Positions 53,394 to 62,294 of a stretch of DNA of 64,000 bases are shown here, one piece after another. Source of the DNA: Arthrobacter ulcerisalmonis (GTDB taxonomy: Bacteria; Actinomycetota; Actinomycetes; Actinomycetales; Micrococcaceae); assembly GCF_900609065.1 (NCBI RefSeq), contig NZ_UXAU01000038.1, positions 248,001 to 312,000 on the forward strand. Reading direction: 5' to 3'. The stretch's first letter is position 1. Each line of letters starts with the position of its first letter. Position numbers and translations under genes: made by a program. A model generated the notes under the pieces. It saw only the letters and a program-made list of their open reading frames with translations, searched no databases and was not told the origin of the DNA.

Positions 53394-54014
53394 ATGGCCA
53401 GATACTTTGACGTTCACCCGCACGATCCGCAGCCCCGCGCCATCTCGCAGGCCATCAACATAGTGCGGGACGGTGGGCTGATCGCGTACCCCACCGACTC
53501 CTGCTACGCGCTGGGTGCGCAACTGGGCAACAAGGACGCGCTGGACCGGATCCGGACCATCCGGCAACTGGACAGCAAGCACCACTTCACGCTGGTGTGC
53601 CGGGATTTCGCCCAACTGGGGCAGTTCGTGAACATCGGCAATGACGTCTTCCGCAGCATCAAGGCCGTCACGCCCGGCAGCTATACCTTCATTCTGCCGG
53701 CCACCAAGGAAGTCCCCCGGCGGCTGCTGCACCCCAAGAAAAAGACCGTTGGGGTGCGCATCCCTGACAACAGGGTGGTCCAGGCCTTATTGGCGGAACT
53801 TGGCGAACCGCTGCTCTCCAGCACCCTGCTGCTGCCAGACGAAGAGGATCCGCTGACGCAAGGCTGGGAAATCAAGGAACGGCTGGACCACCAGGTGGAT
53901 GCGGTGGTGGACGCGGGCGACTGCGGCTCACAGCCCACCACGGTGATCGACTTCTCCAGCGGGGTAGCCGAAGTGGCCCGGTACGGTACCGGGGACGCGT
54001 CCCGGTTCGAGTAG
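53394..54014 (+). CDS. YciO/Sua5 family L-threonylcarbamoyladenylate synthase-like protein
   Basis: This 206-residue YrdC-domain protein has the RNA-binding basic patch and the motifs GGLIAYPTDSCYALG, DSKHHFTLVCRDFAQLG, PGSYTFILPATKEVPRR, KTVGVRIPDN and STLLLPDEE. It resembles the YciO branch of the family. YrdC-type proteins make threonylcarbamoyl-AMP for tRNA t6A; YciO paralogues may act differently. The ATG at 53394 gives MARYFDVHPH. Confidence 0.88.
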   Translation: MARYFDVHPHDPQPRAISQAINIVRDGGLIAYPTDSCYALGAQLGNKDALDRIRTIRQLDSKHHFTLVCRDFAQLGQFVNIGNDVFRSIKAVTPGSYTFILPATKEVPRRLLHPKKKTVGVRIPDNRVVQALLAELGEPLLSSTLLLPDEEDPLTQGWEIKERLDHQVDAVVDAGDCGSQPTTVIDFSSGVAEVARYGTGDASRFE

Positions 54015-54027
54015 GCCTCCGGGTTTC

Positions 54028-55047
54028 CTACTCCGTCTTCTTGGCCCGGCTGGGCTGGACGCGGGGCGGCTCACCCGGCATTTTGGGGTAATCCGGCGGG
54101 AACGGCATTTCGCCCAGCCCTGCCGCGAGGTCACGCTCCCACCACTGCAGCAGCGTGTCGATGGTTCCTGGGGTGCTGCCAAAGTTTGCCCAAGGATCGC
54201 CCACGGTACGCAGCCGCTCCGGGACGGTGAGGATGGTGAACTGGCGCGGATCGGCACTGCCGAGTTCGTCCCAGGTAATAGGGCAGGACACGGGTGCGTG
54301 CGCCAGAGCGCGCGGGCTGTAGGCGCCGGCGATGGTGCGGTCCCTGTTCGCCTGGTTGAAGTCAAGGAAGATCCGCTCACCGCGTTCTTCCTTCCACCAG
54401 GCGGTGGTGACCTGCTCCGGCATCCGGCGCTCCACTTCCCGGGCAGCCGCAATGACCGCATGCCGCACATCGAGGAACTCCCGGGTAGCTTCGATGGGGG
54501 CATACACGTGCAGGCCCCGGTTCCCGGACGTCTTGATGAAGCTTTCCAGGCCTGCTTCCGCCAGGACATCCTTGAGTACCCTGGCCACCGGTATGGCGTC
54601 CTGGAAATCGGTGCCAGGCTGCGGGTCCAGGTCAATCCGCAGCTGGTCGGGGTTGTCGGTGTTCTCTGCCCGCGACGGCCACGGGTGGAACACCACCGTG
54701 TTCATCTGCACCGCCCAGACAGCCGCGGCAGGCTCGTCCAGAACCAACTGCGGGTGGGACCTGGCACTGGGATAGATCACCTTGACGGAGCGGACAAAGT
54801 CAGGGGTACCCCGGGGCGGGTTCTTGGAGAAGAACTGTTCGCCGTCGATATTCTCCGAGAACCTCTGCAGGGACACAGGCCGGTCGCCGTTGGCTGCGAT
54901 GAAGGCCTCGCCGACGTCACGCATGTAGGTGGCCAGGTCCAACTTGGTGAGACGCAGTTCTGGCCACAGCACGCGGCTGGGACTGGAAATACGCATCTCG
55001 CGCTCGCCGTGGGGACCTTGGACAGTGATGGTGGTCTGCTCGCTCGC
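54028..55047 (-). CDS. Stand-alone LigD-type polymerase/primase domain protein
   Basis: This 339-residue archaeo-eukaryotic primase-superfamily protein corresponds to the LigD PolDom of bacterial non-homologous end joining. It has the N-terminal SSPSRVLWPELRLTKLDLA, the catalytic RIDLDPQPGTDF, KTSGNRGLHVYAPI and FLDFNQANRDRTIAGAYSPRA. No ligase or nuclease domain is attached. It can add ribonucleotides or fill gaps at breaks. The start is set at MASEQTTITV (55047); a GTG at 55065 is also possible. Confidence 0.9.
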   Translation of the reverse strand, partial: ASEQTTITVQGPHGEREMRISSPSRVLWPELRLTKLDLATYMRDVGEAFIAANGDRPVSLQRFSENIDGEQFFSKNPPRGTPDFVRSVKVIYPSARSHPQLVLDEPAAAVWAVQMNTVVFHPWPSRAENTDNPDQLRIDLDPQPGTDFQDAIPVARVLKDVLAEAGLESFIKTSGNRGLHVYAPIEATREFLDVRHAVIAAAREVERRMPEQVTTAWWKEERGERIFLDFNQANRDRTIAGAYSPRALAHAPVSCPITWDELGSADPRQFTILTVPERLRTVGDPWANFGSTPGTIDTLLQWWERDLAAGLGEMPFPPDYPKMPGEPPRVQPSRAKKTE

Positions 55048-55118
55048 CATGGGGACAACGTACACCCCCTGCCCGAACGAATGCGGCCCTGACGTGCGGG
55101 GTCCGGCATGATGGGGCC

Positions 55119-55796
55119 ATGGTGAGTGCTGAAGAATTTTCGATTCCCGTGGGTGAGGGCAGCGTATCTGCGCTCTACACCCGCCCGGACCAGCCTGCGG
55201 CTACGTTGGTTGTGGCGCATGGGGCCGGGGCGGGGATGGAGCACCCGTTCATGGCTGGCTTCGCGGCCGGCCTGGCCACTGACGGGGTGGCGTGCCTGCG
55301 GTTCAACTTTCCGTACCGGCAGGCTGGCCGCAAGTTTCCTGACCGGCCACCGGCTGCCATCGCGGCGTGGCGGACGGTCATGGACTTTGGCGTTGAGCTG
55401 GCGGCCGCCCGTGGGGACGTCGGCCAGCTGTGGGCGGGTGGGAAGTCTTTTGGAGGCCGGATGGCGTCCATGGCCGTGGCCGAGGGGATGCCAGCTGCAG
55501 GCCTGGTCTATCTGGGCTATCCCCTGCACCCGCCCGGCAAGCCGGAAAAACTGCGGGATGAGCACCTCTACGGCGTGCAAGTTCCCATGCTGTTCCTGCA
55601 GGGTAGCCGGGACACGTTTGCGACGCCGGAATTGCTGACGGGCGTGGTGGAGCGGATCGGTCCGCACGCTGTCCTGGAGTGGGTGGCTGGCGGTGATCAC
55701 TCGTTCGCGGTGGCTGGCCAGAAGCGCCCGCCGTTCGATGTGGGAGTGGCGACTGCGGGGCGGGCGTCGCGTTTCGTCCTCGCCCAAACTATCTAG
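55119..55796 (+). CDS. Alpha/beta hydrolase (KANL3/Tex30-like family)
   Basis: This 225-residue hydrolase has VVAHGAGAGMEHPFM (oxyanion region), the nucleophile elbow GKSFGGRM, the acid in FLQGSRDTF and the His in GGDHSFAV. The substrate is unknown. Its last 8 bp overlap the 3' end of the convergent HrpB gene. Confidence 0.88.
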   Translation: MVSAEEFSIPVGEGSVSALYTRPDQPAATLVVAHGAGAGMEHPFMAGFAAGLATDGVACLRFNFPYRQAGRKFPDRPPAAIAAWRTVMDFGVELAAARGDVGQLWAGGKSFGGRMASMAVAEGMPAAGLVYLGYPLHPPGKPEKLRDEHLYGVQVPMLFLQGSRDTFATPELLTGVVERIGPHAVLEWVAGGDHSFAVAGQKRPPFDVGVATAGRASRFVLAQTI

Positions 55797-58398
55797 TTGG
55801 GGAGGGCCTGGGCTTGACGCGGGCCGTCGCCGGCGCCGACCACGGATCTTCCGGCCAGGGATGACGGGGGTAGCGGCCCCGCATCTCCGCCCGGACCTGG
55901 GCATAGGGACCGGACCAAAATGAGGTCAGGTCGTCGGTCACTGCCAACGGCCGCCGCGCAGGCGACAGCAGATGAAATAGCACCGGAACGCCAGCCACCA
56001 GCGGCGATGCTGCCAGGCCAAAACACTCCTGCAACTTGACCGCCGCCACCGGTTTGGCGTCCGCATCGTCCACCGCCGGGTAGTCGATTCGGATGGCGGA
56101 CCCACTCGGCACGCTGAGTCGCTCCGGCGCCAGCTCGGCCAGCCGGCCCGCCTCAGGCCACGGCAGGAGGCGCCGCAACGGCTCGGTCAGGTCGATCCTT
56201 GCCGCCGGGGTGCCCGCCGCTATCGCCGCCAACTCCGGCCCCAGCCACTGATCCACCGACTCCACCAACGCCGCGTCGGCAACGTCCGGCCACGGCGCGC
56301 CGCGGTGCCGGTGTAGGAAGCCGAGCCGACGGCGGAGGGCAGCGGCCGCCGTCGACCATTCCAGGATTTCCAGGCCGTCCGTCCGCAAGGCTGCGGCCAC
56401 GGCGGCGGCACCGTCCGTGGAGCTGGGCCGGACCGGCGTTGCGGACAGGACGATCCCGCCAATCCGGCGGATTTTCCGGGCGCTCACCTTGCCGTTACTG
56501 AAGGTTGCCTCGACGGCGTCCACCACCAGATGGGCCGCGGCGGCTTCTGCCAAGGCGAGGGTCAGGGGTGCTGCGGAGCGGATGAGGGCACCGGTCCCGG
56601 CCGCATCGCGGGTATCTGACCGAGCGACCTCAGCCACCGCCAACCACTCGTGCCCCGCCAAGGAGCTCCCGGCAGGCAGTCCGGCCCGGGTACCGGCGGC
56701 CAACAGATAGCGCTCGGGACCGTCGCCCGACACGCGGCGCGCCACCCTGCTGGGGAAGGCCAACGCCACCACGGCACCGACCCAGTCCGTGGTGTCCGCG
56801 CGGGCCGCCGGGCTGTCCGAGGCTTGGCGCGCCAACTCTTGCAAGCGGCGTTTCTCTTCGGCCCAGCGCCTGCCCGCGGGACCGGCATCCACGCCGGAGC
56901 GGAGCCGCGCGAGTAAGGCTGGCAGGTCGGCCCCGGGCGCACGGTGGTCCCCCGCCAGGGCAGCCACCACCTCGGCGGCCCGCGCTGCACCCAGCGTCCC
57001 CGCGCCGTCGAGGAGGGCACGCGCCAGCCGCGGGTCGGCCGGGATGCTCGCCAGCAGCCGTCCGCTGCGGGTCGGCTGCCCAGCCGCGTCGATGGCACCG
57101 AGTTCGTGCAGCGCCGCGATCGCGTCCGCCATGGCCTGCCGGGGCGGCTCGTCCGGCAGCGACAGTCCTTCCCCACCCGGCGCACCCCAGCAGGCCAGCA
57201 GCAGCGCCGCCCCCGTCAGGTCCGACGCAGCAATTTCCGGGGTGACGAACGCCGGCGCGGCACCATACGCCTGCTGGCTGTAACAGCGCACCACCCTGCC
57301 CGGACCTTGCCGGGCGGCCCTGCCGGCGCGTTGTTCGGCCGATGCCCGCGCGCACGACACAGTCACCAGCCCCGTCATCCCCCGGCCGGCATCGCGCCGC
57401 GGCACCCTCGCCAGCCCCGAATCAATCACCAGCCGCACACCCGGGACGGTCAGCGACGATTCGGCGAGGTCGGTGGACACGATGATGCGCGGCTTGCCGC
57501 CGGGGCGCCGCCCACTCACGGCCAGGTCCTGTTCCGCCGCGGGTGCCTGGCCATGCAGTTCCAGCACGTCGACGCCGGCACCCAGCCGGTCCCGCAACAT
57601 GCCGGCCACCCGGGAGACTTCGCCGGCGCCGGGGAGGAAGACCAGGGCGTCGGTGCCGGGCTCGGCCGCTGTGGCAGCAGCAAAGGCCTCCGCCGCTGTG
57701 GCTGCAACGTGCGCCAGGAAGCTCCGCGCCACACCGCCGCCGTCAATCCGATGACCTGCGGCTGAACGCCATTCAACAGCCAGGGGATGCAGCGCTGAGG
57801 GGCAGTCAACCACGGGCGCCGGCAGGCCGCCGTCGGGGTCCGCCAGCAACGCCGCAAACCGCTGTGCATCCAGGGTCGCGGACATAGCCACCAGCGTCAG
57901 GTCATTCCGGAGCTGCCGGACCTCCGCCAGCATCCCGATCAGGAGGTCTGTTTCAAGGCCGCGCTCGTGCACCTCATCGAGGACGACGGCGGCCACGCCG
58001 GGGAGGTCTGGATCGGCCAGGAGGCGGCGGAGCAGGATGCCCGGGGTGACGAACTCGACAAGCATCCCCTTGCTGGTCTTCCGCTCGCCGCGGACAGTGA
58101 ACCCCACCCGCTCGCCCAGCGGACGGCGGTCCAGGCTGGCCAGCCGGCGGGCTGCTGCGCGGGCGGCAACCCGGCGCGGCTGCGTCACCACGATCCGGCC
58201 TGCTCCGGACCCGATCAGGTTGGCCAGCACCGGCGGCACCAGCGTGGTCTTGCCGGTCCCCGGCGGGGCCTGCACCACGGCGGCCGTCCCCGCACCGAGG
58301 GCGGCCTGCAGGTCCGGAACCGACACCGCAAACGGCAGGCCCGCGCCGATGGCCACCAGGTCGAAGGCGGGCGGCGCGGCGCTGTCTGCGAAAGTCAC
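55789..58398 (-). CDS. hrpB: ATP-dependent helicase HrpB
   Basis: This 869-residue DEAH-box helicase has motif I APPGTGKTT (about 44-52), DEVHERGLETDLL near 140, SATLDAQRFA, the HrpB-type QRAGRAARQGPG region (residues AEQRAGRAARQ), then HA2-like and HrpB C-terminal domains. The open frame runs much further upstream, but homology starts at the GTG at 58398 (MTFADSAAPP). Upstream is the flavin reductase gene. Confidence 0.93.
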   Translation of the reverse strand: MTFADSAAPPAFDLVAIGAGLPFAVSVPDLQAALGAGTAAVVQAPPGTGKTTLVPPVLANLIGSGAGRIVVTQPRRVAARAAARRLASLDRRPLGERVGFTVRGERKTSKGMLVEFVTPGILLRRLLADPDLPGVAAVVLDEVHERGLETDLLIGMLAEVRQLRNDLTLVAMSATLDAQRFAALLADPDGGLPAPVVDCPSALHPLAVEWRSAAGHRIDGGGVARSFLAHVAATAAEAFAAATAAEPGTDALVFLPGAGEVSRVAGMLRDRLGAGVDVLELHGQAPAAEQDLAVSGRRPGGKPRIIVSTDLAESSLTVPGVRLVIDSGLARVPRRDAGRGMTGLVTVSCARASAEQRAGRAARQGPGRVVRCYSQQAYGAAPAFVTPEIAASDLTGAALLLACWGAPGGEGLSLPDEPPRQAMADAIAALHELGAIDAAGQPTRSGRLLASIPADPRLARALLDGAGTLGAARAAEVVAALAGDHRAPGADLPALLARLRSGVDAGPAGRRWAEEKRRLQELARQASDSPAARADTTDWVGAVVALAFPSRVARRVSGDGPERYLLAAGTRAGLPAGSSLAGHEWLAVAEVARSDTRDAAGTGALIRSAAPLTLALAEAAAAHLVVDAVEATFSNGKVSARKIRRIGGIVLSATPVRPSSTDGAAAVAAALRTDGLEILEWSTAAAALRRRLGFLHRHRGAPWPDVADAALVESVDQWLGPELAAIAAGTPAARIDLTEPLRRLLPWPEAGRLAELAPERLSVPSGSAIRIDYPAVDDADAKPVAAVKLQECFGLAASPLVAGVPVLFHLLSPARRPLAVTDDLTSFWSGPYAQVRAEMRGRYPRHPWPEDPWSAPATARVKPRPSPTR

Positions 58399-58444
58399 CT
58401 CACCATTGTGCCCGCAGAAACGGGCGACCGACGGCGGCAGGCAG

Positions 58445-58960
58445 CTAGCCGGCGACCTGCAGCAACCGCTCCACCTGCGAGAGCTCGCCGTAGCGACCGC
58501 GGAAGAAGAGCAGCGGATCGCCTTCGGACTCCAGCGCCAGGTGCCGAACTGCCGCCACAACGATCGTGTGATCGCCGCCGTCGTGCTCTGCCTGGATCTC
58601 GCAGTCGATCCATGCCAGCGCGTCAGCCAAGACCGGGTGCCCCAACGGTGACGGCGTATGGTCGACCCCGGCGAACTTGTCCGCGCCCGAGCGGGCGAAC
58701 TGACCGGCCAGATGCTGGTGCTCGGCGGGCAGGACGTTGATGGTGAACGAACCTGCCTTGCGGAGCACCGGCCAGGTGCTCGACGTCCGGGCCGGGCTGA
58801 AGGTGACCAGGGCCGGCGCCAAAGACAGTGCAGCGAAGGATTGGCAGGTGAAGCCCGCCGGGCCGGACGGCGTGTTGGCCGTGATGACGGTGAGTCCGGT
58901 GGCGAAGCTGCCAAAGATGTCCCTGAGCCGGCGTGGGTCCAGGTTTGCTGTATCGGTCAC
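58445..58960 (-). CDS. Flavin reductase-like FMN-binding protein
   Basis: This 171-residue protein has the HpaC-type flavin reductase signature FATGLTVITANTP, FTCQSFAALSLAPALVTFSPAR, INVLPAEHQHLAGQFA and DCEIQAEHDGGDHTIVVAAV. It probably reduces FMN or FAD for a two-component oxygenase. A group-D-like oxygenase domain lies 3.3 kb away in the fusion gene at the right edge, a possible partner. The ATG at 58960 fits. Confidence 0.9.
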   Translation of the reverse strand: MTDTANLDPRRLRDIFGSFATGLTVITANTPSGPAGFTCQSFAALSLAPALVTFSPARTSSTWPVLRKAGSFTINVLPAEHQHLAGQFARSGADKFAGVDHTPSPLGHPVLADALAWIDCEIQAEHDGGDHTIVVAAVRHLALESEGDPLLFFRGRYGELSQVERLLQVAG

Positions 58961-59199
58961 GGTGCTGCCTCCCTTGAAGTGGTTACCTCACAACATCACT
59001 TGCCGAACCATGGGTGCAATCGTTGGCGCAACGAACCGACGCGGGCCGCAACGCAGGGTCACAGCACTTCTTGAACGGTCATGTAGCGGGGCGCGCACCG
59101 TTCTGCTGCAGTGATCAGGAATGAAGAAGCGCCACGCCCGCCAAGATCGTAGAGTGATCGAAAGACCAGCGCGGCTGGCGACTAATCGAGGAGAATTCC

Positions 59200-59634
59200 A
59201 TGGCTGAGAAGACTGCAGGACTGTCCAAGGACGAGCGCGACGCCGTCAAGCAGCGTGCCGCAGAGCTGCGTGCCGAGGAAAAGGCCGGCAAGACCCGGGC
59301 CGCCGGCGAGCAGGCAGTCCGGGAGGCCATTGCCGCCATGCCTGACGATGACCGCATCCTGGCGGATGGAGTGGACCGCATTGTGGGCGAGGTGGCTCCC
59401 CACCTGGTGCCGAAGACCTGGTACGGATTCCCCGCCTACACTGACGCCGACGGCAAGGTAGTGGTGTTCTTCAAGGCCGCCGCGAAGTTCACCAGCCGCT
59501 ACGCCACCCTCGGATTCGAGGAAGCGGCCAACCTCGACGACGGCGATCTCTGGGTGACGTCTTTTGCCCTCCTCAAGCTGACTCCCGCCACGGAGAAGAA
59601 GATCGCCGAGCACATCCGCAAGGCCGCGAGCTAA
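59200..59634 (+). CDS. DUF1801 / YdhG-like protein
   Basis: This 144-residue protein has a helical N-terminus (about 10-45, Lys/Glu/Ala rich) and a DUF1801-like core with VPKTWYGFPAYTDADGKVVVFF and YATLGFEEAANLDDGDLW. Relatives are labelled iron chaperone-like, without a firm reaction in bacteria. The ATG at 59200 follows AGGAGA. The 239-bp gap upstream (58961-59199) holds nothing recognised besides its promoter. Confidence 0.85.
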   Translation: MAEKTAGLSKDERDAVKQRAAELRAEEKAGKTRAAGEQAVREAIAAMPDDDRILADGVDRIVGEVAPHLVPKTWYGFPAYTDADGKVVVFFKAAAKFTSRYATLGFEEAANLDDGDLWVTSFALLKLTPATEKKIAEHIRKAAS

Positions 59635-59640
59635 GGGCCC

Positions 59641-61215
59641 TTAGGCCTCGTGGCTGCCGGGAACGTACCCCGCGGTCAGTTCGCGTTTGAGGATCTTGCC
59701 ACTGGGGCCGAGGGGCAGCGCGTCCCGCAGTTCAATGATGCGGGGGAACTTGTACGCGGCGAGCTGGCCCTCGGCGTACGCGCTGAACTCCTCAACAGTC
59801 GTAGTGCTGCCGGGGGCAACAACGATTGCGGCGGCGATCTCCTGGCCGTGGACCTCGTCTGGGACTCCGTAGACAGCGGCGCTGACCACGTCGAGGTGCT
59901 GGCTCAGCACTTCCTCGACTTCACGGGGGTAGACGTTATAGCCGTTGCGGACAATCATGTCGTTCTTGCGGTCCAGGATGCGCAGGTAGCCGTCGCTGTC
60001 CTTGGTGCCCAGGTCCCCGGACCGGAACCAGCCATCCACCACGGCTTCTGCCGTGGCGTCCGGCCTGTTTAGGTAGCCCTTGAAGAGGTTGTGCCCGCGG
60101 ATCACCAGTTCGCCCAGTTCTCCGGCAGGCAACAGTTCGATCGCGTCGAGGACTTCGGGACGGGCGATTTCGACGTCGACGCCCCAGATGGGGGTGCCAA
60201 CGGTCCCCGGCCGCGGCTCCCGGCCCACGTGGTTGAAGGAGGCCACCGGCGAGGTTTCGGTCAGCCCGTAGCCTTCGTAAATGTCCACCCCGAACGCCTC
60301 GCGGAAACGTTCCAGGACGGCCAGTGGCAGGGATGAGCCGCCAGAAATTCCGTAGCGTAGCCGCTCCGATCGGCCGGGACTGGCTTTGAACGCCTCCAGC
60401 AGGGCGATGTACATGGTGGGCACGCCGTAGAAGATGTCGATGTTGTGCCGGCGGACCAGGTCCAGCGCACCCGCCCCGGTGAACTTGGGCAGCATGACCA
60501 CCGTGGCGCCGGCCCGGACGCCGGCGTTGAGCACGCACGTCTGGCCGAAGGTGTGGAACAACGGCAGCCCGCCGAAGATCTTGTCGCCGCGTCGGAGGTC
60601 AAAGGTGCTGATGAGGAGCACGTTCACCTGTTCCACCAGGGCGAAGTGCGTCCCCAGCGCACCCTTGGGTTTCCCCGTGGTGCCAGAGGTGTAGAGGATG
60701 GTGGCGGTGTCCTCCGGCCGGCACGGCGTGTAGGTCCGGATCGGTTCGGCAGCTGCTGCCTCGTCCTCAAGCCGGGGCAGGTCGCCGCCTTCCGGGCTGA
60801 GCACGGTCAAGACATCCTTTTCTGCCGCCTGCGCTCCGGGGGCCCCTTCGGCCAGCAGTGGGGCGGCGCACACCAGCAATGCTGCGCCGCTGTCCCTGAT
60901 CACGTACTCAATTTCGCGCGCCTTGAGCAGCGCGTGCACAGGGACCACGATCCCGCCCAGGGCCAACACCGCGTAGTACACCCGGGCGAAGTCCGCCACA
61001 TTGGGGATCAGGACGGCGACAGCGACTCCCGGCCCCACCCCGCGCGCCTTGAGGGCACCGGCGTAGGCCTTGGTCTGGTCCCACAGCTGGGCGTACGTGA
61101 CGGTCTCCTCGCCAACGATCAACGCGGGCTCCTCAGGGAAGCGGGCCGCCGATTCGGCCGGGATGGCGGCCACGGAAATAGTGCCGAATCCTGCATCAAA
61201 CGCCGCTGTGCTCAT
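59641..61215 (-). CDS. Long-chain acyl-CoA synthetase (AMP-forming)
   Basis: This 524-residue ANL-superfamily enzyme has the ATP motif LYTSGTTGKPKGA, the A5 motif YGLTETSPV, A8 FRSGDLGTKDSDGYL and the C-terminal lysine motif LPLGPSGKILKREL. It activates a carboxylic acid as acyl-AMP and then acyl-CoA. The start MSTAAFDAGF at 61215 follows AAGGATGG. A fatty acid is the likely substrate. Confidence 0.91.
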   Translation of the reverse strand: MSTAAFDAGFGTISVAAIPAESAARFPEEPALIVGEETVTYAQLWDQTKAYAGALKARGVGPGVAVAVLIPNVADFARVYYAVLALGGIVVPVHALLKAREIEYVIRDSGAALLVCAAPLLAEGAPGAQAAEKDVLTVLSPEGGDLPRLEDEAAAAEPIRTYTPCRPEDTATILYTSGTTGKPKGALGTHFALVEQVNVLLISTFDLRRGDKIFGGLPLFHTFGQTCVLNAGVRAGATVVMLPKFTGAGALDLVRRHNIDIFYGVPTMYIALLEAFKASPGRSERLRYGISGGSSLPLAVLERFREAFGVDIYEGYGLTETSPVASFNHVGREPRPGTVGTPIWGVDVEIARPEVLDAIELLPAGELGELVIRGHNLFKGYLNRPDATAEAVVDGWFRSGDLGTKDSDGYLRILDRKNDMIVRNGYNVYPREVEEVLSQHLDVVSAAVYGVPDEVHGQEIAAAIVVAPGSTTTVEEFSAYAEGQLAAYKFPRIIELRDALPLGPSGKILKRELTAGYVPGSHEA

Positions 61216-61298
61216 GCTGCCATCCTTCATCTTTGGAGGTTACCTACCACACAGTAGCTTGGATCTTTGGGCTGTGGGCAGCAGCGGGGAGATTCCGC

Positions 61299-62237
61299 TC
61301 AGGCGCGGAGGTCCAGGGCCGCCACCAGCCGCTTGACCGAACCACCCAAGTTCCATTCCATGGCGAGTCGTTCCAGCTCAGCGCGCTGTTCACCCTGTAC
61401 CGGCCGCAGGTGTGCGCCTGCCTCCTCAAGGGTGGGCAGCGGCAGGTTCCGGACCAGATTGACGACGGCGGGGGCTACTTCGAGGTAGTCGGCGGCGGCC
61501 GCCAACTTGGCGCGCACTCCCGCTGACACTTTGCTTTCAGGGTCTGCCGCTGCTGCCAGCAGGCCTTCCAGGTTGCCGTGCGCCAGCAGTAACGCGGCGG
61601 CGGTTTTCTCACCAATTCCGGCGACCCCTGGCAGCCCGTCCGAGGCGTCACCACGCAGGGTGGCGTAGTCGGCGTATTGCTGCGGCAGCACGCGGTACTT
61701 GGCCACCACCGTTTCCTCCGTGAGGACTTCAAGGTTCCGCATTCCCCTGGCCGTATAGATCACCCGGACCTGCCTGCGGTCGTCGCAGACCTGGAAGAGG
61801 TCGCGATCGCCGGTCACCACATCCACGGGAAAATCGGCGTGGCTGGCGTAGGTACCAATGACGTCGTCTGCCTCATGCTGGTCGGCGCCGACGGTCGCGA
61901 TCCCGGCGAGGTCCAGCATGCGGCGGATCATGGGCAACTGCGCCTCCAAGGCGTCCGGAACCACTTCGACGTCGGGACCACCCTCAACTTCCCGTGCCAC
62001 CCGGTGTGCTTTGTAGGTGGGGATCAGGTCAACCCGCCACTGCGGCCGCCAGTCATTGTCCCAGCACGCAACGAGGTGGGTGGCCCGGTAATCGGTAGTC
62101 AGCCGGGCGATCATGTCCAGCAGGCCACGGACGGCATTGACCGGGACGCCGTCCGCACGCTGGATCGAGTCCGGGAGGCCGTAGAACGCACGGAAGTACA
62201 GCGACGCGGTATCCAGCAGCATCAGGCGGTGGGGCAT
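61299..62237 (-). CDS. Stand-alone 5'-3' exonuclease (FEN-like)
   Basis: This 312-residue protein has the PolA-type N-terminal exonuclease fold: LMLLDTASLYFRAFYG, VVPDALEAQLP, QHEADDVIGTYASHAD, VTGDRDLFQV, and the helix-hairpin-helix GDASDGLPGVAGIGEKTAA. It lacks polymerase domains. polA in the same window carries its own copy, so this is a second flap or 5' nuclease as in other Actinobacteria. The start MPHRLMLLDT at 62237 follows AAGGA. Confidence 0.92.
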   Translation of the reverse strand: MPHRLMLLDTASLYFRAFYGLPDSIQRADGVPVNAVRGLLDMIARLTTDYRATHLVACWDNDWRPQWRVDLIPTYKAHRVAREVEGGPDVEVVPDALEAQLPMIRRMLDLAGIATVGADQHEADDVIGTYASHADFPVDVVTGDRDLFQVCDDRRQVRVIYTARGMRNLEVLTEETVVAKYRVLPQQYADYATLRGDASDGLPGVAGIGEKTAAALLLAHGNLEGLLAAAADPESKVSAGVRAKLAAAADYLEVAPAVVNLVRNLPLPTLEEAGAHLRPVQGEQRAELERLAMEWNLGGSVKRLVAALDLRA

Positions 62238-62294
62238 ACTCGATCCTTCCACGGCGGACTCTCCTTCGGCTACTGGCCGCCAGCGACTGCCGCC